The notes under the pieces: model-generated
What the model was told of the DNA's origin: nothing
The model's input: only the letters and a program-made list of their open reading frames with translations
The model's database searches: none
Assembly: GCA_013362195.1 (NCBI GenBank)
Contig: JABFWM010000214.1
Location: 1-7,359, forward strand
Length of the DNA stretch: 7,359 nt
Direction: 5' to 3'
DNA from: Acidobacteriota bacterium
Lineage (GTDB): Bacteria; Acidobacteriota; Vicinamibacteria; Vicinamibacterales; 2-12-FULL-66-21
Made by a program: the position numbers and the translations under genes
Shown: piece after piece, positions 1-6,456 of the stretch
How positions within the stretch are numbered: the stretch's first letter is position 1
Layout: every line of letters starts with the position of its first letter

Positions 1-1927
1 GGGCATTGTTGGTGTCGTTGCCGAAGTCGACGAAGCCCGCGAACGACAGGTTGGCCACGCCGCCGGCGCCGGTGTTCTGCGCCTTGTAGCTGTGGTTATT
101 GTAGAAGCCTGCTTTCAGGGTGTGGCGCCCGGCGACTTTCGTGATGCTGGCCGCGACGTCCTGCGTGCGGTTGATGTTGAGGAACCCGGGGTAGCGCTGG
201 CATGGCGGCGCCGGCGCGGCGCACGTCCCGGACGTGCCCTGCACGCGGCTGCCCCAGGCGAAGATCGGCACCATGTTCAACTGCTTGCCGTCCCAGAACA
301 CCGGGTTCACCTGCTGCATCACCTGGTACGCGTAGTAGCTCGGATCGACAACGCCCGCGTCGTTGTAGAGCAGCGGGAAGTTGGCGAGGCCGTTCAGCCG
401 GTTCGCCGAGTCGTTGACGAGGATGCCGCCCTCGTTGCCGCCCGACAGCTGATTGCGGATGAACCCGTACGTCCCTTCGATGAACGTCGTCGGGTTCAGC
501 GCGTAGTTGACCGTCCCGCCGTAATTGGTGATGAACGGATAGGGCGTGTAGACGTCGCTGTAGCCGGGGATGAGGCCGGACTGGGTGATGCGGCGCTGAC
601 GCTGGCCTGAATACTTGCCGGTGAAGCGCAGCTTGCTGTTCAACTGGTAGTCGACGCGGACCGCGGGCTGCTGCAGCAGATTCTTGATCTGCGGCAGGTC
701 GCTGCTCGGGATCTCCCAGTTCCAGTTCTCGCCAGGTCCCTGCGTGCGGTTGGGCAGCGGGTAGCGCGCCAGCACCGCCATGCCCGGCGCGTACAGCCGA
801 TCGGCCGGCACGCGTCCGATGACGCCGCCCGACTGGAAGCAGCCGCCGGTGTTGGTCGCCGTGCAGGGCAGCGACGACTGCGGATCCTTGATCAGGTTGA
901 ACAGCGCGCCGTTCTGATCGACCGTCTGCGAGAAGTCGCCGGCCCGCTCGAGCGCCGTCGGCACCTTCAGGCGGATCGGGTTGCCGTTGTTGATGGCGGT
1001 CGTGGTCGGGCGATATTCGTGCGCGTAGAAGAAGAACAGCTTGTTGTTGCCGCCGGGCTTTCCGACCGGACCGCCAATCGTATAGCCCTGGCTCTTGAAG
1101 GTGCCCTTCACCTTCGCATCGCCGTTCTTCTCGTTGGCCCAGCTGTTGGTCGCCCAGTCGGAGTCGGACTGATTGCGATAGACCGATCCGTGGAAGCGGT
1201 TGGTGCCGCTCTTGGTGACCGCGGTGATCTGCAGGCCGCTCGACCGGCCGTACTCGGCCTGGTAGCCCTGCACGAGCACCTTGACCTCGCCGATCGACTC
1301 CAGGTTCATGTTCAGCATCTGGCCGTTGTTCCCGGTGTCCATCGCCGAGACGCCGTCCATCATGATGTTGTTCTGACCCGCGCCGCCGAGACGCGTGCCG
1401 CCGGCCGACGCGCCGCCGCCGACGACGCCGGGCGTCAACGCGACGACGCTGGTGAAGTTGTTGTGGTTGACCGGCAGATTCTCGATCTGCTCGGTGGTGA
1501 TCGCGAACGAGCGCTCGCCGCTCTGTGCCTGAATGATCGGGGATTCCGCCGCGACGGTGATCGTCTCTTCGGCCCCGCCCACTTCGATCGTGAGCGCCGG
1601 CACGGCGACGCGGTCGCCGCCGCTGACCTTCACGTTGGGACGCGTCAGGGTCTTGAACCCCTGCATCGTCACTTCGACGGTATAGGTGTCTGGGGTGACG
1701 TTCGGGAACACGTAATCACCGGTCTCGTTGGTGACGGCCGGGTTCGATCGGGTGCCCTTCGTCTCACTGAGGAGCACGACCGTAGCGCCGGGAACGACGC
1801 CGCCTTGCGTGTCCTTGATGGTGCCCGCGACGGTGCCGGTCGTGATCTGTGCGAGCGCGGCGGACGCGCTCGCCAGCATCACGAGCACGGCTGCCGCCAG
1901 TGTTCGCGTGGTCCGACTCCGAATCAT
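1..1927 (-). CDS. TonB-dependent receptor, Oar-like, with N-terminal carboxypeptidase-regulatory-like domain (3' end outside window)
   Basis: Outer-membrane active transporter that would take up a large or scarce substrate using TonB/ExbBD energy; the substrate is unknown. The window holds 642 codons from the ATG at 1927 with no stop, so the C-terminal part is missing; relatives are commonly about 1000 residues or more. Residues 1-26 form a signal peptide: arginines at 3, 5 and 8, a hydrophobic Ala/Leu/Val core, and likely cleavage after ALA before Gln27. Residues about 30-115 read as a carboxypeptidase-regulatory-like beta-sandwich (GTVAGTIKDTQGGVVPGA, then NETGDYVFPNVTPDTY). A plug domain follows, recognisable by NIMMDGVSAMDTGN, the AEYGRSSG stretch and VTKSGTNRFHGSVY, and then aromatic-rich barrel strands. 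A strong Shine-Dalgarno sits five bases upstream. It lies 238 nt downstream of the SDR gene on the same strand and probably has its own promoter. The family call is secure; its role in sugar-acid uptake is inferred from neighbours only. Confidence 0.93.
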   Translation of the reverse strand, partial: MIRSRTTRTLAAAVLVMLASASAALAQITTGTVAGTIKDTQGGVVPGATVVLLSETKGTRSNPAVTNETGDYVFPNVTPDTYTVEVTMQGFKTLTRPNVKVSGGDRVAVPALTIEVGGAEETITVAAESPIIQAQSGERSFAITTEQIENLPVNHNNFTSVVALTPGVVGGGASAGGTRLGGAGQNNIMMDGVSAMDTGNNGQMLNMNLESIGEVKVLVQGYQAEYGRSSGLQITAVTKSGTNRFHGSVYRNQSDSDWATNSWANEKNGDAKVKGTFKSQGYTIGGPVGKPGGNNKLFFFYAHEYRPTTTAINNGNPIRLKVPTALERAGDFSQTVDQNGALFNLIKDPQSSLPCTATNTGGCFQSGGVIGRVPADRLYAPGMAVLARYPLPNRTQGPGENWNWEIPSSDLPQIKNLLQQPAVRVDYQLNSKLRFTGKYSGQRQRRITQSGLIPGYSDVYTPYPFITNYGGTVNYALNPTTFIEGTYGFIRNQLSGGNEGGILVNDSANRLNGLANFPLLYNDAGVVDPSYYAYQVMQQVNPVFWDGKQLNMVPIFAWGSRVQGTSGTCAAPAPPCQRYPGFLNINRTQDVAASITKVAGRHTLKAGFYNNHSYKAQNTGAGGVANLSFAGFVDFGNDTNNA

Positions 1928-1930
1928 GAA

Positions 1931-1938
1931 CTCCTCCC
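1931..1938 (-). promoter_or_regulatory. Ribosome binding site of the TonB-dependent receptor
   Basis: Read on the minus strand this is GGGAGGAG, with the GGAGG core five bases before the ATG at 1927. It is a near-ideal anti-16S match, and it fixes the receptor start and its signal peptide. Confidence 0.85.
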
Positions 1939-2028
1939 TGTGCGTTCACGACGGCTGCGACCTGTGGCTGGAACGACGTGTACGAGAAACCCCGGACCGC
2001 CCGGACGCGGCGCGCGGATCGATGCGCG

Positions 2029-2057
2029 ATGGTATGCGGGTCACCGGCGGCGCGCAA
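2029..2057 (-). promoter_or_regulatory. Candidate sigma70-type promoter for the TonB-dependent receptor
   Basis: On the minus strand, TTGCGC (2052-2057) and TACCAT (2029-2034) are separated by exactly 17 bases. The -10 box matches the consensus at four of six positions and the -35 keeps only the TTG. It lies about 100 bases upstream of the receptor ATG, in a 238-nt gap with no other coding potential. A separate promoter would let the receptor be expressed independently of the transporter and SDR genes. This is a pattern match in GC-rich DNA and may be chance. Confidence 0.3.
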
Positions 2058-2083
2058 GAGGGATGTTGACCGGGAGGCGCCTA

Positions 2084-2096
2084 TTCGCAGTGCGAA
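2084..2096. promoter_or_regulatory. Perfect 6+1+6 inverted repeat upstream of the candidate receptor promoter
   Basis: TTCGCA-G-TGCGAA is a perfect palindrome around one central base. It sits about 27 bases upstream of the candidate -35 box of the receptor gene and about 70 bases past the stop of the SDR gene. Odd-centred palindromes of this size are typical of dimeric regulator operators, but no cognate regulator gene is in the window, so the role is open. Confidence 0.3.
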
Positions 2097-2165
2097 ACCC
2101 GAAGCCGCCGGCGCCGCCGTTCGATAATCGCACGGGCGGGGCGATATGCGGTTCGCGGCCCGCGG

Positions 2166-2945
2166 TCAGCGCGCCGTCCAGCCGCCGTCGACGTACAGCT
2201 CGCTGCCCGTGATGTAGCTGGCGGCGTCCGAGGCCAGGAACACGACTGCGCCGGCGATCTCGTCGAGCTCTCCCCAGCGTCCCATCGGGATGCGCGCGAC
2301 GAACGCCTGATACGCCGGCGGATCGTTCAACAGCGCCCTGTTCATGTCGGTCGCGAACGGACCCGGGCAGATCGCGTTGCAGGTCACGCCGGTGCCGGCC
2401 CACTCGAGGGCGAGCACGCGCGTCAGGCCGACGATGCCGGACTTCGACGAGGCGTAGGGCGCGCGTCCGGGCAGCGCGACGCTGGCGAGGATCGACCCCA
2501 TGTTGACGACGCGTCCCCAGCCGCGCTTCACCATCTGCGGGGCGATGGCCTTCGAGCACAGGAACGGCCCCTTCAGGTTCGTGTCGATCACGGTGTCCCA
2601 GTCGGCCTCGGACAACTGCTCGATGGTGCCGCGGATGTTGGTGCCCGCGTTGTTCACGAGGATGTCGATCGCGCCGCAGGCGTCGCGGACTTCCTCGGCC
2701 AGGCGCGTGACGTCGGCGGCATCGGTCACGTCGGCCGCAAAGGCGCGGACCGTGCGGCCGGTCGCGTCGGCGATCTCGGAGGCGGCCCTGTCGCAGCTGT
2801 CGCGCGATCGCCCGGCGAGCGCGATGTCGGCGCCCGCCTCACCCAGCGCGATCGCCATCGTGCGCCCGAGCCCGCGCGCGCCGCCGGTGATGAGCGCCAC
2901 CTTGCCGTCGAGACGAAAGGAGTCGAGTACGTTGCGATGTGTCAT
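2166..2945 (-). CDS. Classical SDR-family NAD(P)-dependent oxidoreductase, gluconate 5-dehydrogenase-like
   Basis: Cytoplasmic Rossmann-fold oxidoreductase of 259 residues, the usual length for classical SDRs. Visible motifs: the cofactor-binding TGGARGLG (residues 20-27), NNAG (98-101), and a complete catalytic tetrad Asn123, Ser151, Tyr164 (YASSK) and Lys168, followed by the PG turn and a C-terminal GSELYVDGG. Arg46 after Gly45 at the end of strand 2 (AGRS) suggests NADP(H) preference, which is inference. The overall pattern, especially the tail from the MNRALL helix through RWGELDEIAGAVVFLAS, resembles gluconate 5-dehydrogenase / IdnO and KduD-type SDRs, which interconvert keto and hydroxy sugar acids. 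That fits its place 136 nt downstream of a sugar-acid-type MFS permease on the same strand. SDR subfamilies are hard to separate by eye, so the exact substrate is uncertain. No strong Shine-Dalgarno precedes the ATG; the start is chosen because it gives a normal N-terminus. Confidence 0.88.
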   Translation of the reverse strand: MTHRNVLDSFRLDGKVALITGGARGLGRTMAIALGEAGADIALAGRSRDSCDRAASEIADATGRTVRAFAADVTDAADVTRLAEEVRDACGAIDILVNNAGTNIRGTIEQLSEADWDTVIDTNLKGPFLCSKAIAPQMVKRGWGRVVNMGSILASVALPGRAPYASSKSGIVGLTRVLALEWAGTGVTCNAICPGPFATDMNRALLNDPPAYQAFVARIPMGRWGELDEIAGAVVFLASDAASYITGSELYVDGGWTAR

Positions 2946-2998
2946 GTGAACTGACGCTTACCGCCTGACGCCAACATCGGCCGTCGAACCCGCGACGT

Positions 2999-3099
2999 GA
3001 GCCGTGAGCCCTGAGCCGCCATGAGCCTTGAGCCGTGAGCCTTGAGCCTTGAGCCTTGAGCCACCGTGAGTGAGCCCTGAGTCATGAGCCCTGAGCCGT
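2999..3099. repeat. Degenerate heptanucleotide tandem array, GAGCCNT x about 14
   Basis: On the plus strand about fourteen head-to-tail units follow the consensus GAGCCNT (N mostly T, G or C). Starts are at 2999, 3006, 3013, 3023, 3030, 3037, 3044, 3051, 3058, 3068, 3072, 3079, 3086 and 3093. Two units are stretched to ten bases (3013, 3058) and one is cut to GAGT (3068). The run 3037-3057 is three identical GAGCCTT copies. The array fills most of the gap between the MFS transporter and the SDR gene. It also reaches into the transporter, whose stop codon (3082-3084) lies inside the unit at 3079. Such arrays usually arise by slippage. It could affect mRNA between the two genes, but no clear terminator hairpin is seen. 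Confidence 0.9.
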
Positions 3100-4371
3100 T
3101 TCGAGCGGCGTGTGCGCGTCGATCAACAGCCAGCAGACCGCGCCCATGAGATAAATCGCGGACGACACGTAGAAGGTCAGCGCCCAGTTGCCGGGATTCC
3201 ACGTGAGGATGTAGCCGACAATGAGCGGCGAGAGCGCGCCGCCGATGTTGCCGACCATGTTCATCGTGCCCGACACGGTGCCCGAATACCGGCCGCCGAT
3301 GTCCATGCAGCCGGCCCACGCGGCCGGCATCACGAAGTCGTTGAAGAAGCCGGCGAGGCCGAGCAGCAGCATCGCCCGGACCGGATCGCTCACCCGGGTG
3401 AAGGCGAGCACCGCCGCCGACGCGCCGACGAATCCGACAATCGCCACGATGCGCCGTGCGAGCACGATGCTGCCCGACGAACGGGCGAGGCGGGGGATGA
3501 GGTAGGCGGCGACCATGCAGCCGAGCCCGCCGAGCAGCAGCGGCAGCGACGCGAGCAGCGCCCCGAACTTGAGGCTGGTGCCGCGTGCCTCACGCAGGTA
3601 GGTCGGCAGCCACGTGATGTAGAAGTACCACCCGTAGGACAGACACGCGTATTGCAGGCACAGCATCCACACGCTCACGCTGCGGGCGATGCGGCCCCAT
3701 GGCACGTCGGTGGCCCTGGCGCTCTGGTCCGCGCCCGGCAGCAGCGCGAGCTCGGCCTCGTTGATGCCCGGGTGCGTGCGCGGATCGTCGCGGTACCACC
3801 AGTACCAGGCGATCGCCCACGCGACGCCGGCCAGGCCGAAGATTTCGAAGGTGCGCCGCCAGCTGATCAGATCGAGCACGTAGGCGACGAACAGCGGCGT
3901 GAACGCGCCGCTCCACCGCGCCGCCAGCCACAGCATCCCCTGCGCGCGCTCGCGCTCGCCGACCGGCAGCCACGTCGTGAACACGCGCGTGAGATTGGGA
4001 AAGCACCCGGCCTCGCCGGCGCCGAACAGCGCGCGCGTGACGACCAGCGACGTCGCGTTCCACACCCACCCGGTCGCCGCGGTGAAGAACGACCACCACA
4101 GCACGATCCGCATCAGCACGCGGCGCGGGCCGATGCGATCGCCCAGCCATCCGCCCGGCACCTCGAACAGCGCGTACGCCCACGCGAACGCCGACAGCGC
4201 CCATCCCATCTGCACGCGCGTCAGTCCGAGGTCGTGGGTCATCGCCGGCGCGGCCTGCGAGATGCACACGCGATCGAGATACATGATGATCGCCAGCACC
4301 ATCGCGTAGGCGGTCGTGATGTAGCGGATGCTGGTCGGACGGACGGACGTGTCCTGTCGGATCTGCTGCAT
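3082..4371 (-). CDS. MFS transporter, anion:cation symporter family (hexuronate/aldonate permease-like)
   Basis: Inner-membrane permease of 429 residues with about twelve hydrophobic segments. It probably imports a sugar acid by proton symport. Family marks: YLDR at the end of TM1 (residues 31-34), motif A GWLGDRIGPRR in the TM2-TM3 loop (about 74-84), and the TM4 stretch RALFGAGEAGCFPN (113-126), which is typical of the ExuT/GudP/DgoT-type ACS family. In the second half, GRYSGTVSGTMNMVGNIGG matches the conserved TM10-TM11 region of the family. The ATG at 4371 is preferred because it leaves a short cytoplasmic N-terminus. The frame stays open to a GTG at 4458, which would add 29 polar residues and run into the divergent promoter region. 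Neither start has a clear Shine-Dalgarno. The last residues (QGS and the stop) are encoded by the heptamer array. It is divergent from the dehydratase, which fits import of that enzyme's substrate; the actual ligand is not known. Confidence 0.9.
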   Translation of the reverse strand: MQQIRQDTSVRPTSIRYITTAYAMVLAIIMYLDRVCISQAAPAMTHDLGLTRVQMGWALSAFAWAYALFEVPGGWLGDRIGPRRVLMRIVLWWSFFTAATGWVWNATSLVVTRALFGAGEAGCFPNLTRVFTTWLPVGERERAQGMLWLAARWSGAFTPLFVAYVLDLISWRRTFEIFGLAGVAWAIAWYWWYRDDPRTHPGINEAELALLPGADQSARATDVPWGRIARSVSVWMLCLQYACLSYGWYFYITWLPTYLREARGTSLKFGALLASLPLLLGGLGCMVAAYLIPRLARSSGSIVLARRIVAIVGFVGASAAVLAFTRVSDPVRAMLLLGLAGFFNDFVMPAAWAGCMDIGGRYSGTVSGTMNMVGNIGGALSPLIVGYILTWNPGNWALTFYVSSAIYLMGAVCWLLIDAHTPLETAQGS

Positions 4372-4466
4372 GAGTGCGGGCCATACTGCCACAGAAGTTC
4401 GCCCCCATGAAATTGCATCTGTGGTTGTCACTCGACACGCCTGTGATCTGACGTACACGGAAAGCT

Positions 4467-4482
4467 CGGAGAGGGCGGAGAG
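4467..4482 (+). repeat. Two-box direct repeat CGGAGAG-N2-CGGAGAG
   Basis: Two identical seven-base boxes spaced by two bases, giving a nine-base period, lie in the divergent intergenic region about 104 bases upstream of the dehydratase start. The same architecture with CGGGGAG boxes recurs twice, in opposite orientations, at 6343-6358 and 6403-6418. It may be a binding site with two half-sites or a remnant of a dispersed simple repeat. Confidence 0.5.
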
Positions 4483-4573
4483 AGTTCGTCAGTTCACTGC
4501 CGCTCGAAGCAGCAAGGTGCCGCGCATTACTTTCTGTGGCTGTCGACGAAGATGTAGACTGCACGCGCGGAAC

Positions 4574-4579
4574 GGAGGT
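4574..4579 (+). promoter_or_regulatory. Ribosome binding site that sets the dehydratase GTG start
   Basis: GGAGGT lies six bases before the GTG at 4586. The reading frame itself is open upstream to an ATG at 4328, but that extension overlaps the transporter gene and has no family resemblance. This site and the normal family length both support 4586. Confidence 0.85.
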
Positions 4580-4585
4580 CCCCCG

Positions 4586-6301
4586 GTGGCAGAACGTCGG
4601 TTCAGGTCGCGCGCGTGGTTCGAGAAGCGCGACAAGGATGGCTTCATTCATCGCAGCTGGATGGGGCGCGGGCTGCCGCGCGACGTGTTCGATGGGCGCC
4701 CGGTCATCGGCATCTGCAACACCTGGTCGGAGCTGACCCCCTGCAACGCCCACTTCCGCGAGATCGCCGAACACGTCAAGCGCGGCGTCTGGGAAGCCGG
4801 CGGGCTCCCCTTCGAGTTCCCGGTCACGTCCACCGGCGAGACCAGCGTGCGGCCGACCGCCATGCTGTTTCGCAATCTGGTGAGCATGGACGTCGAGGAG
4901 ATGGTCCGCGCCAACCCGATTGACGGCGTGGTGCTGCTCTGCGGGTGCGACAAGACCACGCCCTCGCTCGTCATGGGCGCGGCCAGCTGCGATCTCCCGG
5001 CGATCGTCGTCTCGGGCGGCGCGATGCTGAACGGCAAGTACCGCGGCGAGACGATTGGCGTCAGCCACGTCTGGAAGTTCAGCGAAGACGTCAAGGCCGG
5101 CGTCATGACCGCGCAGGAGTTCATGGACGCCGAGCCCTGCATGTCCCGATCGAGCGGCGTCTGCGCCGCGATGGGCACCGCGTCGACGATGGCGGTGATC
5201 GTCGAAGCGCTGGGGCTGTCGCTGCCGCAGAACGCCGCCATTCCCGCCGTCGATTCGCGCCGCTACACGCTCGCCCACGAATCGGGCCGGCGGATCGTCG
5301 AGATGGCCCGGGAAGACCTGCCGCTGTCGCGCATCCTCACGCGTCAGGCCTTCGAGAACGCGATCCGTGCGAACGGCGCCGTCGGCGGATCGACCAATGC
5401 CGTGATTCACCTGCTGGCGATTGCCGGGCGCGCCGGCGTGCCGCTGACGCTCGGCGATTGGGACACGCTCGGGCGCGACGTGCCGACCATCGCCGACGTG
5501 ATGCCGTCGGGCCGCTTCATGATGGAAGACTTCTTCTACGCGGGTGGGCTGCCGGCCGTGCTGCGCGCGCTCGGCGAGGCCGACCTGCTGCATCGTGACG
5601 CGCTCACCGTGAACGGCCGCACGATCTGGGACAACGTGAAGGACGCGCCGACCCACAATCACGAGGTCATCCGCCGCTTCGACGAGCCGATCGTCGCGCA
5701 CGGCGGCATTGCCGTCCTCTGCGGCAACCTCGCGCCGTCGGGCGCGGTGCTGAAGCCGTCCGCGGCGTCGCCGCACCTGCTGCGCCATCGCGGCCGGGCG
5801 GTCGTGTTCGAGAACATCGAGCACTACAAGACGCGCATCAACGACCCCGACCTCGACGTCGACGCCGATTCCGTGCTGGTGCTGAAGGGCTGCGGTCCGA
5901 AGGGCTACCCCGGGATGGCGGAAGTCGGCAACATGGGCCTGCCGGCGAAGCTCCTGCAGCAGGGCATCACCGATATGGTGCGCATCTCCGACGCGCGCAT
6001 GAGCGGCACCGCGTACGGGACGGTGGTGCTGCACGTCGCGCCCGAGGCCGCCGTTGGCGGCCCGCTGGCGCTCGTCGAGGACGGCGACCTGGTGGCGCTC
6101 GACGTCGACGCCCGATCGCTGCACCTCGAGGTCTCCGACGAGGAGCTCGCGCGGCGGCGGCAGGCGTGGCGGGCGCCCGCGCTCCCCGACGGCGGCTACC
6201 TGCAGCTGTTCGTCGAGCACGTCGGTCAGGCCGACACGGGCGCGGACTTCGATTTCCTCGTCGGCTGCCGCGGCCATGCGATCGCCCGTGAGTCGCATTG
6301 A
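4586..6301 (+). CDS. IlvD/Edd-family sugar-acid dehydratase (arabinonate/xylonate dehydratase type)
   Basis: Predicted cytoplasmic [2Fe-2S] and Mg2+ dehydratase that removes water from an aldonate to give a 2-keto-3-deoxy sugar acid. At 571 residues it has the normal family length. The three cluster cysteines are visible: Cys53 (ELTPCNAHF), Cys121 (LCGCDKTTP) and Cys193 (SSGVCAAMGTAST). Glu85 in STGETS, Asp122 and Lys123 (the carbamylated lysine in relatives) fit the Mg2+ site. Ser473 in SDARMSGTAYG matches the catalytic alkoxide serine. Spacing parallels the characterised Rhizobium L-arabinonate dehydratase, which from memory uses Cys59, Cys127, Cys200 and Ser480. The TPCNAHF and CGCDKTTP forms favour the pentonate/hexonate branch over dihydroxy-acid dehydratase (IlvD) or phosphogluconate dehydratase (Edd). 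The start is a GTG with a strong Shine-Dalgarno. It diverges from a sugar-acid-type permease and is followed 155 nt later by an SDR gene. Family call very firm; which aldonate is undetermined. Confidence 0.95.
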   Translation: MAERRFRSRAWFEKRDKDGFIHRSWMGRGLPRDVFDGRPVIGICNTWSELTPCNAHFREIAEHVKRGVWEAGGLPFEFPVTSTGETSVRPTAMLFRNLVSMDVEEMVRANPIDGVVLLCGCDKTTPSLVMGAASCDLPAIVVSGGAMLNGKYRGETIGVSHVWKFSEDVKAGVMTAQEFMDAEPCMSRSSGVCAAMGTASTMAVIVEALGLSLPQNAAIPAVDSRRYTLAHESGRRIVEMAREDLPLSRILTRQAFENAIRANGAVGGSTNAVIHLLAIAGRAGVPLTLGDWDTLGRDVPTIADVMPSGRFMMEDFFYAGGLPAVLRALGEADLLHRDALTVNGRTIWDNVKDAPTHNHEVIRRFDEPIVAHGGIAVLCGNLAPSGAVLKPSAASPHLLRHRGRAVVFENIEHYKTRINDPDLDVDADSVLVLKGCGPKGYPGMAEVGNMGLPAKLLQQGITDMVRISDARMSGTAYGTVVLHVAPEAAVGGPLALVEDGDLVALDVDARSLHLEVSDEELARRRQAWRAPALPDGGYLQLFVEHVGQADTGADFDFLVGCRGHAIARESH

Positions 6302-6342
6302 CCGGACATGAGCGACGACTGTCCTGACGTACGCGCAGGGCA

Positions 6343-6418
6343 CGGGGAGTCCGGGGAGAACGGCCTTTGGCTTATTGAAATCAGAAGAATTATTTCCGCG
6401 TGCTCCCCGCTCTCCCCG
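6343..6418. repeat. Inverted pair of two-box repeats around an AT-rich core (imperfect hairpin)
   Basis: CGGGGAG-TC-CGGGGAG (6343-6358) faces CTCCCCG-CT-CTCCCCG (6403-6418). The outer boxes (6343-6349 with 6412-6418) and inner boxes (6352-6358 with 6403-6409) can pair as two 7-bp GC-only-rich stems with a 2x2 mismatch between them, enclosing a 44-base loop. The loop holds an unusually AT-rich stretch (about 6372-6395) for this DNA, including a TTGAAA and an AATTAT that do not sit at promoter spacing. It fills the gap between the dehydratase stop and the second SDR. It could be an RNA hairpin, a paired operator or a small dispersed repeat; no U-tract follows, so it is not a standard terminator. 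Confidence 0.6.
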
Positions 6419-6456
6419 CGGCCGTGAGCTCGCCGGCGGTCGAACACAGCGCATCG

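Larger units (their letters stand above)
4372..4585. promoter_or_regulatory. Divergent intergenic region between transporter and dehydratase genes
   Basis: These 214 bases separate the starts of two divergent genes and so should hold both promoters and any shared operator. I could not find a convincing -35/-10 pair in either direction: TTGTCA at 4425-4430 is a good -35 match but lacks a -10 at the right distance. There is a small inverted repeat TGTC-N4-GACA (4426-4437) and the two-box direct repeat at 4467-4482. Regulation of both arms from here is inferred from layout only. Confidence 0.45.

Noticed and set aside
1019..2212. A 397-residue plus-strand frame opposite the TonB-dependent receptor.
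   Set aside because: It is antisense to the receptor's signal peptide, regulatory-like and plug domains and runs on into the SDR 3' end, with Arg/Ala/Val-rich low-information content and no Shine-Dalgarno.
2999..3099. CRISPR array or REP/BIME element as an explanation of the repeats between the SDR and transporter.
   Set aside because: Units are seven bases, contiguous and without spacers, and there is no palindromic structure in a unit; a slippage-type tandem repeat fits better.
3112..4410. A 432-residue plus-strand frame opposite the MFS transporter.
   Set aside because: Very rich in Arg, His, Ala, Gln and Pro, with no hydrophobic or domain pattern; it mirrors the transporter coding frame.
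4426..4437. TGTC-N4-GACA as an operator in the divergent region.
   Set aside because: Four-base arms are expected by chance in a region this size and flanking bases do not extend the symmetry; kept only as a note in the intergenic entry.
4372..4458. N-terminal extension of the transporter from a GTG at 4458.
   Set aside because: The added 29 residues are not family-like, no Shine-Dalgarno precedes them, and the extension would occupy the intergenic region needed for divergent promoters. It cannot be fully excluded.
6304..6324. GGACA / TGTCC inverted repeat just after the dehydratase stop as a terminator.
   Set aside because: Only a 5-bp stem with an 11-base loop and no following T-run; too weak to call.
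3590..6454. A 954-residue open frame on the minus strand spanning the dehydratase and most of the transporter.
   Set aside because: It is antisense to the dehydratase and out of frame with the transporter. The translation is dominated by Arg, Ala, His, Val and Asp with no recognisable domain, as expected for a shadow frame in GC-rich DNA; the family-conserved proteins in the same DNA explain it.
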